A stretch of DNA of 64,000 bases from Lepidostoma basale. Taxonomy: Eukaryota; Arthropoda; Insecta; Trichoptera; Lepidostomatidae. Numbering within the stretch: position 1 is the first letter of the stretch; every line of letters begins with the position of its first letter. The notes under the pieces are model-generated. The model had not been told where the DNA came from. It made no database searches and saw only the letters and a list, made by a program, of their open reading frames with translations. The translations under genes were made by a program, and so were the position numbers. Of the stretch, positions 33,075 through 44,179 are shown piece by piece. The DNA lies in NCBI GenBank assembly GCA_022606425.2, contig JAHDVF020000902.1:558001-622000 (forward strand), read 5' to 3'.

Positions 33075-33590
33075 AATTCTGGAGATTCTTCTTCTTCTTC
33101 TTCCTCTTAGTTTAGGTTTCCTGTTTGTGACGGTTTCCTGTTATAAAATAATAAAAAAGGAATGTCCTGGGATGATGATGTCCAGCCATCTCTCCATCTC
33201 TTTGGCGACCTTCCTGGTAATCTCTTGCTGCTTGAGTTTTCATCTTTAACAATTTTTGCAATTCTTGTATTCTCCGTGCGGTTCTACGAGAAAAGCGGGA
33301 GACAGGTCAGGAGACAGACAGAAAGACAGGTCATAAGTCTCTCCAAAAGCGCCTTCTGCTTCTTCCTCATCTCACTATGTCCTCATCACCACAGACAGAC
33401 CTTATCGTTTCATTTCTGATCCGATCTCCGAGGGTTTTGCCTGCGATGGAGCGCATTTCTGCTACTCTAAGAAGGTTCTTAGTTCTATTGGTATCGGCTC
33501 TGACCTCTATTCTATACGTCTTGGGGGGCGAACGCATGACTTGTATATCTTGAGTTTAGTTTCGGTTAGCATGTATTTGTTCCTACATAT
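33075..33590 (-). pseudogene. L-C-related LINE relic with GAA tail
   Basis: CTTCTTCTTCTTCTTCC at 33088 is the inverse tail. It continues through GATGTCCAGCCATCTCTCCA, TCTGATCCGATCTCCGAGGG and TCTACGTCTTGGGGGG-like text, the inverse of a reverse-transcriptase C-terminus. There are many lesions. Confidence 0.6.
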
Positions 33591-33805
33591 GGCGTCGCGC
33601 AAGCAGTAAGCAATATTTAATATTCCACAAGAATTTTCTCAGAGGGACGTCTGGAAGTTGATAGAAGGCAGTTGTTCTGGTTTTGGTGTATAAGGGAGTA
33701 GATATGAATGAGCAGAGTTAAGAACTGTTTCCATGTAGCGCAGGGCAGAGATGCTTTCGCTGTAGCGATAGCCAGCATTGGGGGGACCTGACATAAAGAA
33801 GAAGA

Positions 33806-34195
33806 ATTTTCTTCTTCTTCAATAAGGCTTTCGTCTAGGAATTTTCCTCTTCTTGCAATGCATAAGACCAACTATCTCTTCATCTTTGGAATGACCTGCC
33901 AGGTAGACGTTGGCCAACGGATATCCCATTTGCAGCAGTTTATGCGGTTCTGTGAATGTCCATAAGGTTTACATGGTCTCGCCAGAATCATCTTCTCCTT
34001 CTGCTCTATCTCACGATGTGCTCAGTATTACAGATTTTCCTTATTTATGTATTTTCTCAGAGTTTTTTCTGCAATTGCGGGAAGAGTTTTCATCTCTGGG
34101 GTTCTAAGAAAATATTAAGTTCATGTTGAATCTGCTCTTGCCTTCACACCGTAGGTGATTATCGATCTTATACAGGTCTTATAAATATTTTCTAG
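33806..34195 (-). pseudogene. second L-C-related LINE relic with GAA tail
   Basis: CTTCTTCTTCAATAAGGC tail side, then AACTATCTCTTCATCTTTGG and TCTCAGAGTTTTTTCTGC, which follow the same order as 33075-33590. Confidence 0.55.
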
Positions 34196-34252
34196 TATAT
34201 TCACATTTTAAAAACAACAAAAAATATCAGTAAAAAAAATCATTTTGTATTT

Positions 34253-34300
34253 TACCGTAGAGTGAAACCGGTTGGCTTTAAAAATGAATACAAAAATTAT
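34253..34300 (+). repeat. family-D arm remnant
   Basis: GAGTGAAACCGGTTGGCTTTAA retains GAAA, ACCGGT and T; the CTGANGA box is lost. Confidence 0.45.
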
Positions 34301-34319
34301 TTTTCTCACATCAATTGTA

Positions 34320-34560
34320 TAAAACTAAAAATAATGAATGTGAATGAAGACGTCTGTTTTCTAGAAGTTCTTTTATAGTTTATGGGAATGACATATTTCG
34401 CCTCTCAATGTATTATGAAATGTTTGATATTGCCTGAATAATATGAAACGTATCATTACCACAAACTATAATAAAATTTCTAAAAAACATACGTTTTCAT
34501 TCGTTTTAATTATTAAATACGGAGTTTCGCATTATTGTTCAAGAAACAATCTATCAAACC
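34320..34560. mobile_element. family-A foldback, cores eroded
   Basis: Arms CTGTTTTCTAGAAGTTCTTT and inverse, with the outer ATTATTGTTCAAGAAACAAT intact on the right. Core regions read ACATATTTCGCC and GAAACGTATC. Confidence 0.65.
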
Positions 34561-34844
34561 ACAAAGTTAAAGCTAGTTTATTAATATATGTTTTTATGTG
34601 TTAACATGTTTTTTTAGTCATCTTTTCGATATGTATACATCATTAATATGTGCATTTCTTTCAAATTAAAGTAGAGTCAACAAAATATTATGAAAATTAT
34701 TGAAATTCCATTATATGTGTTCCATGTAAACTCCTGGAAACCGAAGACTCGAATAAAGTAAACAAAATAAATTTCTTATTAATTATGGTACATGGCCGAT
34801 CTCACGTTTCAATAATGTTTTTTCTTCTTAATTTACATTTGGAA

Positions 34845-35125
34845 TTTGAAACTCAAAGCATATTTTCCACTACAGTTTATTCAATATATTTATAAAATAA
34901 TAATAAAAATATTAAAACACGACAATGTTTCGGAGAAGACCTCCACCTTCAGGTGTAATATTACACCAGAAGATGAAGGTCACCTCCGAAATATTATCGT
35001 ATTTTAATATTTTAATTATTGTTTTATAAAGATATTGAATGAAATTAAGTAAAAAATATACAGTAAAGTATTTCAAATTCCAATTTACAGTAGAATTCCA
35101 TAGTGTAAACGCTTTAACTTTCAAT
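34845..35125. mobile_element. family-E foldback with good hammerhead-like cores
   Basis: Minus core 34916-34960: CTGAAGG, T, hairpin GGAG-GTCTT-CTCC, GAAA, ACATTGT, C, and perfect stem I ACAC/GTGT. Plus core 34960-35003: CAGAAGA, weaker hairpin, GAAATATTATC. The two cores abut at the centre. Confidence 0.75.
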
Positions 35126-35890
35126 ATCTTCTTAATTTCTTTTCAAAATGTGTTTCGCAAAACGAAACACATCACTAAATTAAATTCAAATTAAAACCTC
35201 ATTTTCAAGGATATTACAAATATTAAATTAGAACATTACCATTCTATACAAGGCATTTAATGCCTTACATTTGCATTGATTTTTTTTTGACATAATGATT
35301 TATACTAAAAAGAAGATTTGTTACAAGATGAACCAGTAATTTGGTATTAAAACGATTTAATTTTGTTGGGTAATATGAAAAGTATATTTCCCAAATATCG
35401 TATTAAAACACCAAATTAATTATGGTAATTGCTTAATATAAGCTGAAAAATTTTTAATTAATTTTTTAATATCGCAAATGCATCCAATCTTTTTTTTTCC
35501 TATCTAAGTTCATTCTTGTTTTTTAAGTTGATTTCTCTTGATCCATACTGGTCTATAATAATAAAATGATCGGTGTATATACACATAAATATTGATATGT
35601 CTCCTTTCTTCCATCGCTAATCTTTCTCTCCGAAATCCATATATGGCAATGTTTCACCAATCAGCGATCATTACTGGTTTTAAGCCAAGTTTTTTTATAG
35701 TTATCTAATAAAAAGCGCTTTAGAGAAACCAATATATTTTGGCGGGGTGAAGCTGATAGAAACACGGATCATGATAAACACACTATATTCTAGAACGTGG
35801 TTTTGAATTTAGAAAATGAAACAAACGTTCGTTGGAAAAATATTATCCATCGTACAGGGTGACTAGAAAATATTTCTTATTTTTCTTATA
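35126..35890. other. unassigned stretch with a small hairpin
   Basis: GTGTTTCGCAAAACGAAACAC (about 35148-35168) is a short palindrome. The rest is unassigned. Confidence 0.4.
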
Positions 35891-36172
35891 ATAATAGATC
35901 TGACGATTTGTGACACAGAAATCATGTCTCGTCGGATGATAAGGTCCAGCTGTCCCTCCATCTCTTAGGCGGTCTTCCAGGTGGGCGATGTCCGGAGGGG
36001 ATTTTATAAGCAGCCGCTAATGCGAGTCTGTCACCGTTCGGGCTACATGGTCCCTCCAGTATCTTCTTCTGGATCTACTCCACTGAACGATATCCTCTAT
36101 TTTGCAAGTTTTTCTTATGTCTGCGTTGCGGGCACGATCTCGGAGAGTTTTTCCAGTAATTGATCTAAGAAA
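35890..36172 (-). pseudogene. L-C LINE reverse-transcriptase C-terminus
   Basis: Near-duplicate of 9113-9450 over about 270 bases. Same ends: GATCTGACGATTTGTGACAC on the tail side and TTTTTCCAGTAATTGATCT on the 5' side, but no GAA tail. The shared 5' break suggests a similar truncation point or a segmental copy. Confidence 0.8.
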
Positions 36173-36205
36173 TATTTAATATATATTTAAAACTAAAAAA
36201 AAAAT

Positions 36206-36480
36206 AACTCACCATCACGCCGTCACACCGAAGGGGTAGGAAGAAAGAATGGACTGCCACACTTTTCTTTCCTGACATATTTCTCTCGCTTCCTCAACAT
36301 TCAAACATCGTATCATGCACGCGCGCCGACGTGGCCGACATTCAATATTTGATTTATTTGATCGTGACACGTTTTCCTCGGTCTTCCTCTATTTCTGGTT
36401 CCATTTACATCGTTAACATTTAATTTTTTTACCATTCTTTCTTCATTCATTCTTTTCTCGGTCTACATGGTATATATGTA
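36206..36480 (-). pseudogene. L-A LINE 3' end
   Basis: CACCATCACGCCGTCACACC, then text for the last about 80 residues up to M-x-x-V-K (V-N-D-V-N-G-T-R-N-R-G-R-P). A deletion falls within the R-R-x-R-x-H-V segment. Confidence 0.75.
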
Positions 36481-37320
36481 AAACATCCAGTTTGCCTATT
36501 ATTTTAGAATATATATTCAATATATTACATTGAATATATTGTATTTTAGTATACAAATATTACAAATATACTTAAATTATATGTCATATTTTTTTTAATT
36601 ATCACGTATACAAAATTAAATTAAATAACACTTTTTATAATAATCACGAAATAATTTTCATGCAAACTCGTTTCGTTTGTACCCATGGTTATAAAAAACA
36701 ATAATAAAAAATACACGTTTCCATGAATACACTCGTAGACTATGGTGTTCAATTGAACAGCTATACCAATTTTGTAATAATGACAATTATCTAATCATTA
36801 TTACCCACCTTAAATGGAATCAAAATTTATCTCAATAATCTTTAAAAAAAAATATCAATGCATATTTTTTTATTATACATGAAAAACATCCAGTTTGCCT
36901 ATTATCTTAATTGTCAACAACCCTGGGGAAGATTTTTACCCTGGCTGGTATTGCCTTCCCTAAAATAAAGAGGATTAGGTTTAATCGTCCGGCAGTTCGA
37001 TCCAGCTGGCGAAATAAACAAAGAAGGAAAATTTTCAATTACACATACTAAATTTCAATTATGTCTACCCATTACATGAAAATTTTACATCCACAAAAGG
37101 TATTAACACTTTCGGAATAGCGTGTACCTGAAGTTGTTTTGTTTAATTGCAAACAACTCTGATATCGATATAATGAATTCAGCAAAAAATAGTTTACCGC
37201 TAAACTGTAATTATCTTTATTAACGCATTTGTTGGTCCATAATAATTATTTTCTTTTTTATTACGCCATCTGAAATCTATCCGATAAATAAAATGATCAA
37301 AGAATTTTACTAAAATATTA
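36481..37320. other. unassigned stretch
   Basis: AT-rich. A small GC-richer patch near 36905-37030 with GGCAGTTCGATCCAGCTGGC could be a decayed tRNA-like head but is not supported further. Confidence 0.35.
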
Positions 37321-37323
37321 TCT

Positions 37324-37652
37324 TTATATATACTCGTATAATTCTTCGGTACGGGCGTACGTAGTTGAACTCCTTAACGGCTGGACCGATTTTAACAAAA
37401 AAAAACTATGTGTGTTTGAGTGATTCACTGGATGGTTTAAAATCACAATTGGACCTGATAGGTTACTCTTTAAACCATCTGGGAAGTTCATTTCATATAT
37501 GACATGTATCACAATTGCATATGTATGGAGTATAGTTTATCATAAAGTATACAGTTTATTAAAAATACGAATATCGAAAATACGTTGGCCGAACCAGCTA
37601 ATAGCAGGCAAGCTAACGTTCGGGCAGAACAACGTTTGTCGGGTCCACTAGT
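37324..37652 (+). mobile_element. candidate Helentron/Helitron-type non-autonomous element
   Basis: Starts in TATATA, contains AACGGCTGGACCGATTTTAA, ends GTCGGGTCCACTAGT. It parallels 14449-14847. TACTCGTA lies at its very start (37331). Confidence 0.5.
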
Positions 37653-37903
37653 GTTTTATAATATTACTATTTTTTTAGCTCCTTTAAATTTCATTAAACG
37701 AAAACTGGGAAATTAAAAAAGTCGTGATAATTTGCATATAATATAATTTTTTTTTTACATTGTTTATAACAAAGCACATATTTTAATCCTTTTTATTTAA
37801 TTTATTTTAATCATTTTTATTTAATTTGTATTGACGCTTAATAGTAAACTGACCGATTGTGGTTTAGGTCATAATTGAGTTAACATTAGACAGAGGCTTG
37901 TGT

Positions 37904-37986
37904 TAACGCTATCCATATATTTTCACAATGTTAACGCTATCCATTTGTAGTACGATAATCGTTCACAATGTTAACGCTATCCATTC
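37904..37986. repeat. three short direct repeats
   Basis: GTTAACGCTATCCAT occurs three times (near 37912, 37930 and 37970), the last two preceded by CACAAT. Confidence 0.85.
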
Positions 37987-38105
37987 GTACGTGTTTTTCG
38001 ACTGTTTTTGTTAAAATACCGACTCATGTCAGATTGAGCAAAACTTGCTTTTTTGAGTTAAGCCAGTGTTCTATTAAGCGTGCGACTTATTAGCATGAAC
38101 ACCAT

Positions 38106-38440
38106 AATCATAATTAACTATCTAACTATCACGCTGTCACACCGAAGGGATAAGCAGAAAATATGGTCCACCACGCTGTTCTGTCCTGACATATTCTCAC
38201 GCTTCCTCTACAATACATCGTGTCATGTACGTATGTTGATTTCTCCGACTTACATGACCGACATTTTTCCACCAAACCTGACCATATTTACATTCGACAC
38301 TCATATACAGATTACCCCACATTCGTCAAGTGTCTAAGAAGTCTTATTTCTACTGTATTTATTCTATTTTCATCCTTATGTTGCCAGTTCCGTGCTTCAC
38401 TTCCATACATGAGATTCAGCACAAGAACGTCATTGTGCTC
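38106..38440 (-). pseudogene. L-A LINE 3' end
   Basis: CTATCTAACTATCACGCTGT, then C-terminal text and, after an internal deletion, the upstream block (V-E-I-R-L-L-R-x, then CGGAAGTG-type M-Y-G-S-E-A-R-N-W-Q). The G-R-P-R-K-T segment is missing. Confidence 0.7.
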
Positions 38441-38862
38441 TACCATCTGAGCTTTTTAAAATAATCTAAATACGCGTATTTTTAAAACTACGTTTTATTA
38501 CCTGATATGTTGGTTGATTTTTTTAGCTGGTTGTGTAATGAATACACACATTTTTGTTTTTGCTTGCACGCACAAACATTTTTTTATGTATCGTGCTGCC
38601 TGTAGAGTATATCTATATTTCAAACCTTTATAATTGTGTTCTCTGGGAACTCTTTCATACCGTCACTGATATAATAATAAAGATGGTTATACAAGAAGGT
38701 AGGCACCCAAGATAACTAATATTCACACCAGAGAGTGCGTATATTAAAAAAGTATCTTGGATGTTACAGGTTACCTCATTATAAGTAAATTATGATTGTG
38801 TGTTTTTTAAAGTTGATTAAACATTTTATACATACCTTGATAAGTGATGTGCTGGATTTTAA

Positions 38863-39487
38863 CCCTTACCACTCCTTTGTCGAATGCCGACATCGCTATA
38901 TGTACGCTACAACTCAGTTGTCGGCTGGCGGCCGACAAGATAAGACTTGCACGCCCAGTGTATTTTCACGTGCAAAATTGACTTTCTTGTGATTATTCGT
39001 TAAAAAAACATTTAATTTCACGTTTTAATAAGATTTTGACTGTTTTCCGTTTTTATTTTACTATAAAATAATCCTTGCAAATTCACATAACCTAAAATGG
39101 CGGGAATTGCGCGTGATACGTCATGCAGAGGAGCGATTAGAGTGCAAGCCCCACTTCATTGCGAAACTGGACAAAGGTTCTAAAGACTGTACTGTGTGCA
39201 GTAACAGAAAGATTCTAGTGGGAAGACAGGAAACAGTGTGGTTTTGTGAGAACTGTTCCAGAAAACCTGGTCTCCATCCTGGAGATTGTTTTAAAAAGTA
39301 CCATACTATGCAAAACTTTAAGTCGTCCATAATGTTTTTTGTAAAATGTTTTTTATTTTGAAGAATAAATCATTACAAATTAATTTAACGATTTTTTTTG
39401 TAACTACCTATCAATAAAAATATTTTGACATTATTTAATTTAGAGTTGGCTGACAAACAATATCAAAAAATAATAAAGTGGTAAGGG
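38863..39487. mobile_element. piggyBac transposon, internally deleted
   Basis: Inverted ends CCCTTACCACT (38863-38873) and AGTGGTAAGGG (39477-39487). The left flank is TTAA (38859-38862); the right flank is TTTA (39488-39491), one mutation from the expected TTAA duplication. 625 bases remain, enclosing only the transposase C-terminus. Confidence 0.9.
39092..39361 (+). pseudogene. piggyBac transposase, C-terminal cysteine-rich domain
   Basis: The frame has no true ATG start and is open back to about 39092. It reads HAEERLECKPHFIA, then CTVC, CENC, G-L-H-P-G-D-C and F-K-K-Y-H-T. This is the zinc-binding C-x2-C ... C-x2-C ... H-x3-C domain that piggyBac transposases use to bind their own inverted repeats. 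The catalytic DDD core is absent, removed by the internal deletion, so it cannot move itself. Closed by TGA at 39359-39361, about 115 bases before the right inverted end. Confidence 0.85.
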
Positions 39488-39497
39488 TTTATTGTGA

Positions 39498-39865
39498 AAT
39501 TGTTATTCTTCTTCTTTTTCAATAGCTTTACATCTCATATCGAACTTTGTCTTTCAACAATCCTCGCCTCCAACATCTCCTGTTTTTGTAGCAGCAACTA
39601 CTATCTCTCATTGTAGCCATGGTCTACCTTACTTCCTTCTTCCTCATACGTGTTATTTCAGTATCTTTTTGATAGTACACGATGATGGCATTCTCTGTAC
39701 ATATCCGGCCCATTTCAACCAGTTCAGTTTGACATGAATAAATGGACTGGGAGCCTTGTAGATATTGAACAGCTCGTCGTTGTATCATATTCTTCAGATT
39801 TTACCATCATTCACAGGTCCCAGGATCCTGGACAGGAATCTTCTTTGCAGCAGCTCAGTGATTTT
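39498..39865 (-). pseudogene. LINE C-terminal relic, unassigned family
   Basis: CTTCTTCTTTTTCAATAGC on the tail side, then GTACATATCCGGCCCATTTC (inverse of a G-H-x-x-R-M-Y segment) and CAGGAATCTTCTTTGCAGCA. Typical of LINE ends, many lesions. Confidence 0.45.
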
Positions 39866-40004
39866 GGTTTTTCTGTGGATTTTGATTTTTCTGTGAAGAC
39901 GTAAGTACCAGCAGTAGGGAGAAGAATGTATTGTTTCCTGTTGTAAGTTTTCTTGTATTTTCACCTGTTCTTTTTTCTTTTATTACAGTTGAACTAACTA
40001 ATTC

Positions 40005-40060
40005 GTTTTGTAATCCTGGCGAAACCTCGATGGGAGCGAAACCGGTTGGTTCTAAAAAAA
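40005..40060 (+). ncRNA. hammerhead-like motif, family D, single arm
   Basis: CCTGGCGA, then a weaker hairpin (CTC/GAG), GAAA, palindrome ACCGGT, T, GGT. A6 is changed to G. Confidence 0.5.
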
Positions 40061-40197
40061 CAAAGAAAGGGGTGTTAAAACAAAAATATGTATGGTAAGT
40101 GCTTAAAATTATTTTCAATTTAATTATTACATATTTCATTATTTTCGCCAAACACTATGATACTTCAATAATATTGTATATTTATATGAAACACTGC

Positions 40198-40390
40198 TCT
40201 TGTACGTATCACAATTTATTTATTTGAATAAGTCGTGATATATGTTTCACCAACCTATGTTTGCATTATCGGGTGTTGATATTTACACCTGATGATGCCA
40301 ACATAGGCTGGCGAAACAGCTGTCGCGACATACTCGTGAAAATAAATTGTGATACTTACAAAAACAGTTCATGCTTCAAATTTAAACAAT
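40198..40390. mobile_element. family-B foldback with two cores
   Basis: Minus core 40233-40280 and plus core 40283-40330. The plus core is intact: CTGATGA, T, GCCA...TGGC hairpin, GAAA, ACAGCTGT, C. A TACTCGTG word interrupts the arm right after the core, where relatives read GCGAAAAATAAA. Confidence 0.8.
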
Positions 40391-41160
40391 TAAATTATTA
40401 TAACAAGATATTTTTATAATATTAATAAGTATGATTCAAATCTAATTGTTTAATTGATATTATTATTATATTTGTAAACATGTACTTTTGTAAAATATCG
40501 TATACTCGTATATTTACTATTACTTTTTTTTATATTTTAACATAATAATTAAATAAATTTAAGAATTAATTTATCAGTACACCTGCCATAATGTAACAAG
40601 TTAAGTATGTATGTTAGGTCTGAAACATAAAAACAAAGAAAAAACTTGCTAAACGTGAATGTTATGCGTCTCGAAACGTAAGTAAAAGGAAGAGAGAATA
40701 ATTTATTGGTTGTCAGAGCAAAATCGGAAACGTGCAATCCATCTCCGAACACCCCTTATAAATATTATCGAATGACAAGATGTGATGTGTATACATTAGC
40801 ATAAACATACATATATACTATTTCAAGTCTTCTTTACCACAAACTTTAGTTACAAAGAATAGTGCGTTAACTACGTGATACAAAATAAATATATTAATAT
40901 AATATTTTAGTAATCTTTTAAATGCACTTTTACATTTTTGATTTTAAGTTTTTAATAGGTGATATATTAACCAGTTTATGTTATTGTTCATAATCTGTGA
41001 AACATACATTATTTTTGTTATGTCTGAATCAAGCCAAAGAATCACAGATAAGAAATTTAATGATATTTTGCAATATATAATATGATACTCGTATATTTGA
41101 TCACAATAATAACCATTAGATTTGAAAAATATTTTAAAAACGCAAAAAAGCAAACAACCT
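40391..41160. other. unassigned AT-rich stretch
   Basis: Nothing recognised beyond two TACTCGTA octamers. Confidence 0.4.
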
Positions 41161-41164
41161 TATT

Positions 41165-41640
41165 TTACAGTCATCTTCTTCTTCTTCGGCTTATTCTAGA
41201 TCATTAACTTGTTCTTGAATAGAGAGCATCCTCTTGTCAAGTGAAAAACCAGGTATTGAAAATATAACTTTGGATCTTCCTGGTAGGCGATGTACCACGG
41301 GTATATGCCTTAAACATTTATGCTGTTTGTAATGTCTTTTGAGTAAATAAACTGATTTGATTTGAGAGTAAATATATTGTGGGCAACCACATGACGAATT
41401 CTTGCATCACATGGTTTTTCCGTTATCGCCGTCTTTTCCTGACCCTATCGCATGATTTTTACCGTCTGACAGTTTTGTTTTATTTCATAGTTTCTAAGTC
41501 TGCCCCTGAAAGTTCTCTCTGCAATGTTCGCAGTACTTCCATCTCAGATGTTCGAAAAAAGAATTTGATCCTAAATGTGTCAGCTTTAGTTTATTTACCA
41601 AATATCACAATAAGCCTGACTATAATGGGGCTGGCTATAT
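41165..41640 (-). pseudogene. L-C-related LINE relic, interrupted by a GATTT-tail LINE end
   Basis: CTTCTTCTTCTTCGGCTTAT tail side and CTGCAATGTTCGCAGTACTT belong to the minus-strand relic. At about 41302-41372 a plus-strand segment (AAACATTTATGCTGTTTGTA ... AATAAACTGATTTGATTTGA) interrupts it and matches 60870-60940. Confidence 0.6.
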
Positions 41641-41922
41641 TTGCAGTCTAAAAACTTGCTAACTTTGGTAGACTACATTTGCAGCTCATATTTGAATATA
41701 TTTTATAAACATTTTTCATCACTCCACTTCTAAATTGTACGCTATAGAATATTATGATGAACTGAGACTATTTGTCTGAGCCGGAAAAAATAGCCAACCG
41801 CATTTGGAGATCTTTTTTTACTGCAAAAAAGCCAACCGCACAATAGTTGTTAATATATTAAACTTATTATACTAACCACGATAATAAGTTTAATATATTA
41901 ACCACTATTGTGCGGTTGGCTT
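41641..41922. mobile_element. piggyBac-type element ends, with a near-perfect 42-bp palindrome
   Basis: Arms 41829-41870 and 41881-41922 match with one mismatch. They contain AGCCAACCGCACAATAGT next to TTAA, which resembles the CCCCTATTGTGC end of the MITE at 17261. ACTACATTTGCAGCTCATAT inside is also shared with that MITE. Confidence 0.65.
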
Positions 41923-42424
41923 ATTATAGCTATCGTACAAATATTTTCAACTTTGAAAATTGTATTGTATCACAAAGTTAGACCGACATATCACGGAGTT
42001 AACTAAGTTTGCTGCACCTCAATTAAATTTAGAGTTGTTAATAACGTTGATCAAAATAAAACACCCAGACTTGCATATCATTAATCAAAATACATTCATT
42101 TCCATTACGTTGTGTAACTGGAGAGCAATTTCTTTTCGTAAATCTTTGATATTCAAAAGTGTGAGAAACGATTTTATCAGAGTATTGCGAGAAAAGTGAG
42201 ATGTTACGCCGCGCCGATTCAGGAATACTTCTAACAATGGATGCTTCTAATGACCTTTTGCTCTTCGATAGCAGAAGGTACAAAATGACAAGTAAACTAT
42301 TATTTAATAACAAACATATGAGAAACAATACAACTTTGTGAAGCAATAATGTTTTAAAACAAAAAACAAACAATTAAATTTAAAAGAGTCTATCGTGATA
42401 GCACCGCTATTCATACTAAAAATA

Positions 42425-43012
42425 ATTTTAAACTATGATTTGGAACAGTTTAACCATTACAAATACCTAGGCTGTTGGCTGAATGATGAATTGGACCGTG
42501 GTCAGGATATAAGAATACGATTTGAAATGACCCGAAATAGCTTCTTAAAAATGAAACCGAAACGATGAAAAAGAGGCGCATCATCAAATTGCAAATTAGA
42601 ATACTTTGATGTACAATGCTACCCTGCATATTCTACGGCATGGAAACATAATCTTGACAAAAGCTCTCCTCAAAAAGCTGGCTGCCTTTGAATTGTATAG
42701 AAGAATATTTAAAATATCATGGACGGAAAGAGTCACAAACGAGGATGTATTGCAGCGAGTGCATAAAGAAAAATAAATTGTCCAGACTATTCTGGCACAT
42801 TATGAAAAAAGATAAATAAAAAGTGCTGCAATTGATTTAACGTAAAAATTAACGGAAAACGAAGTGTCTGGAAAAGAAAAAAATCCTGGCTAGAAAACTT
42901 TCAGAAAGAAAAGAAGTTCAGTTGCAGTACAACATCCCTGTTTGGAGCTGCTGGATCAGGGTAGATATAGCCATGGCGTTGTCCGACCTCCGATATGAGA
43001 GTAATAAGGATA
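42425..43012 (+). pseudogene. L-B LINE reverse-transcriptase C-terminus
   Basis: Plus strand, several frames: HYKYLGCWLNDELDRGQDIR, then F-Y-G-M-E-T-W, LFAAFELYRRIFKISW-like text and T-E-R-V-T-N-E-D-V-L-Q-R-V. The order matches 24666-25070. It has many stops. Confidence 0.75.
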
Positions 43013-43024
43013 GAAGAAGAATAT

Positions 43025-43245
43025 CGTGAAACAATTCAAGACAAATCTCAATGATATATATGCGGAGTTAGAACATATAGTTGAAAAAGGCGTACGAGCT
43101 GCAGCCTCCTTGGAGACATTCCTAAAGTCTAAACTTCTATCCAAAGACACCAAGTTGCACATTTATAATACCATCATCAAGTCAGTGGTAACGTGTAGTT
43201 CTGAGTTATGAACATGACCCTTAAAAAACAACAAAGAATCTACCG
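43025..43245 (+). pseudogene. LINE reverse-transcriptase fragment (L-D-like)
   Basis: Open for about 60 residues: EKGVRAAASLETFLKSKLLS, KDTKLHIYNTIIKSVVT, then C-S-S-E-L-stop where relatives have Y-G-S-E-x-W, then L-K-N-N-K-E. Confidence 0.7.
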
Positions 43246-43269
43246 GTTTGGGAATATATTTAAACTCTA

Positions 43270-43402
43270 AAATAACTATTGTATTTAACCACGAAACAGT
43301 AATTGTATTTAAAGCCAACTAATTAATTTTATACCAAAGCTTCATAAGAGCAATATGAATATAACAACCTACTCGTATTGCTCTTATGAAGCGAAAAATA
43401 TA
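43270..43402. repeat. family-D foldback, eroded
   Basis: AAGCCAACTAATTAATTTTATACCAAAGCTTCATAAGAGC and an inverted CTCTTATGAAGCG. The flank GTATTTAACCACG matches 45240-45420. Hammerhead features are mostly lost. Confidence 0.4.
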
Positions 43403-43591
43403 ATATTAAGAGACAAAAAAATAAGGGCAATATCAAATATCTAGGCACGATATTCCAAAATTCAAATCGAATATAGCGCTTAAGGATAGTAGTAAATCTT
43501 AATTTAAAAATGAATCCCTTTAATAATGTTTTCAGTACGAACCTATTATATAATATACGTCTTTACATTGATATTCTCAGTTATTTACAAT

Positions 43592-43800
43592 CTTCTTCAA
43601 ACGTTCTGCATTTTACTCTGTACTGCGCGACTCTCATCCATCTGCTTCCCCCGACTGGAATTAGGTGGTCAGCCCATCTTATTTGGGGTCGACCAATGCT
43701 CCTTTTGTCCTACCAGGGTCTCTAGGCGCCCACTTCTCTGTTACCTATCTGGCAACATGCCCTGCCCGTTTCCACTTTAGTTTGACAACACGGTCCGTTA
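43592..43800 (-). pseudogene. LINE C-terminal relic (L-H)
   Basis: Minus strand reads DRVVKLKWKRAGHVAR, stop, VTEKWAPRDPGRTKGALVDP, then W-x-D-D-L-equivalent. The A-G-H-V-A-R motif is diagnostic of this LINE group. Confidence 0.65.
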
Positions 43801-43986
43801 TATAGACAAGTTTTTATTTATAAAAAACGTATTGTATTTATTTGATGTGGTTTATTTATTAGTCATCTCTCTATAATGAAATTCTAGTAACACCTGGATA
43901 AGTAGATTTGAGATTGCATTATAATGCCCTAAGGCGTTCGCAACGTATGGGAAAATTAATTTGCGGAGTACTTAAATTCGATTTTC

Positions 43987-44035
43987 CGTTCCCATATCAT
44001 ACAATATCCTTTAATCATTGTATGATATGGGAACG
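43987..44035. repeat. perfect 19-bp inverted repeat
   Basis: CGTTCCCATATCATACAAT at 43987-44005 and its exact inverse at 44017-44035, with an 11-base loop. Isolated, with no element boundaries visible. Confidence 0.9.
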
Positions 44036-44179
44036 CAAAACGAACGTTAAAAATCACGGATACTGCAATTTAATTGAGAAGAAATAAGAAAAATTAGGCA
44101 TTTGAAGATTATATCAAAAATATTTGTGATTTTTCCTTTTCTTTGAATCATGAGAGAATCAAAGAATGCAGTGTAGATG

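Noticed and set aside
39855..40151. 98-codon minus-strand frame
   Set aside because: It overlaps a LINE relic and a family-D hammerhead-like arm; no independent evidence of coding.
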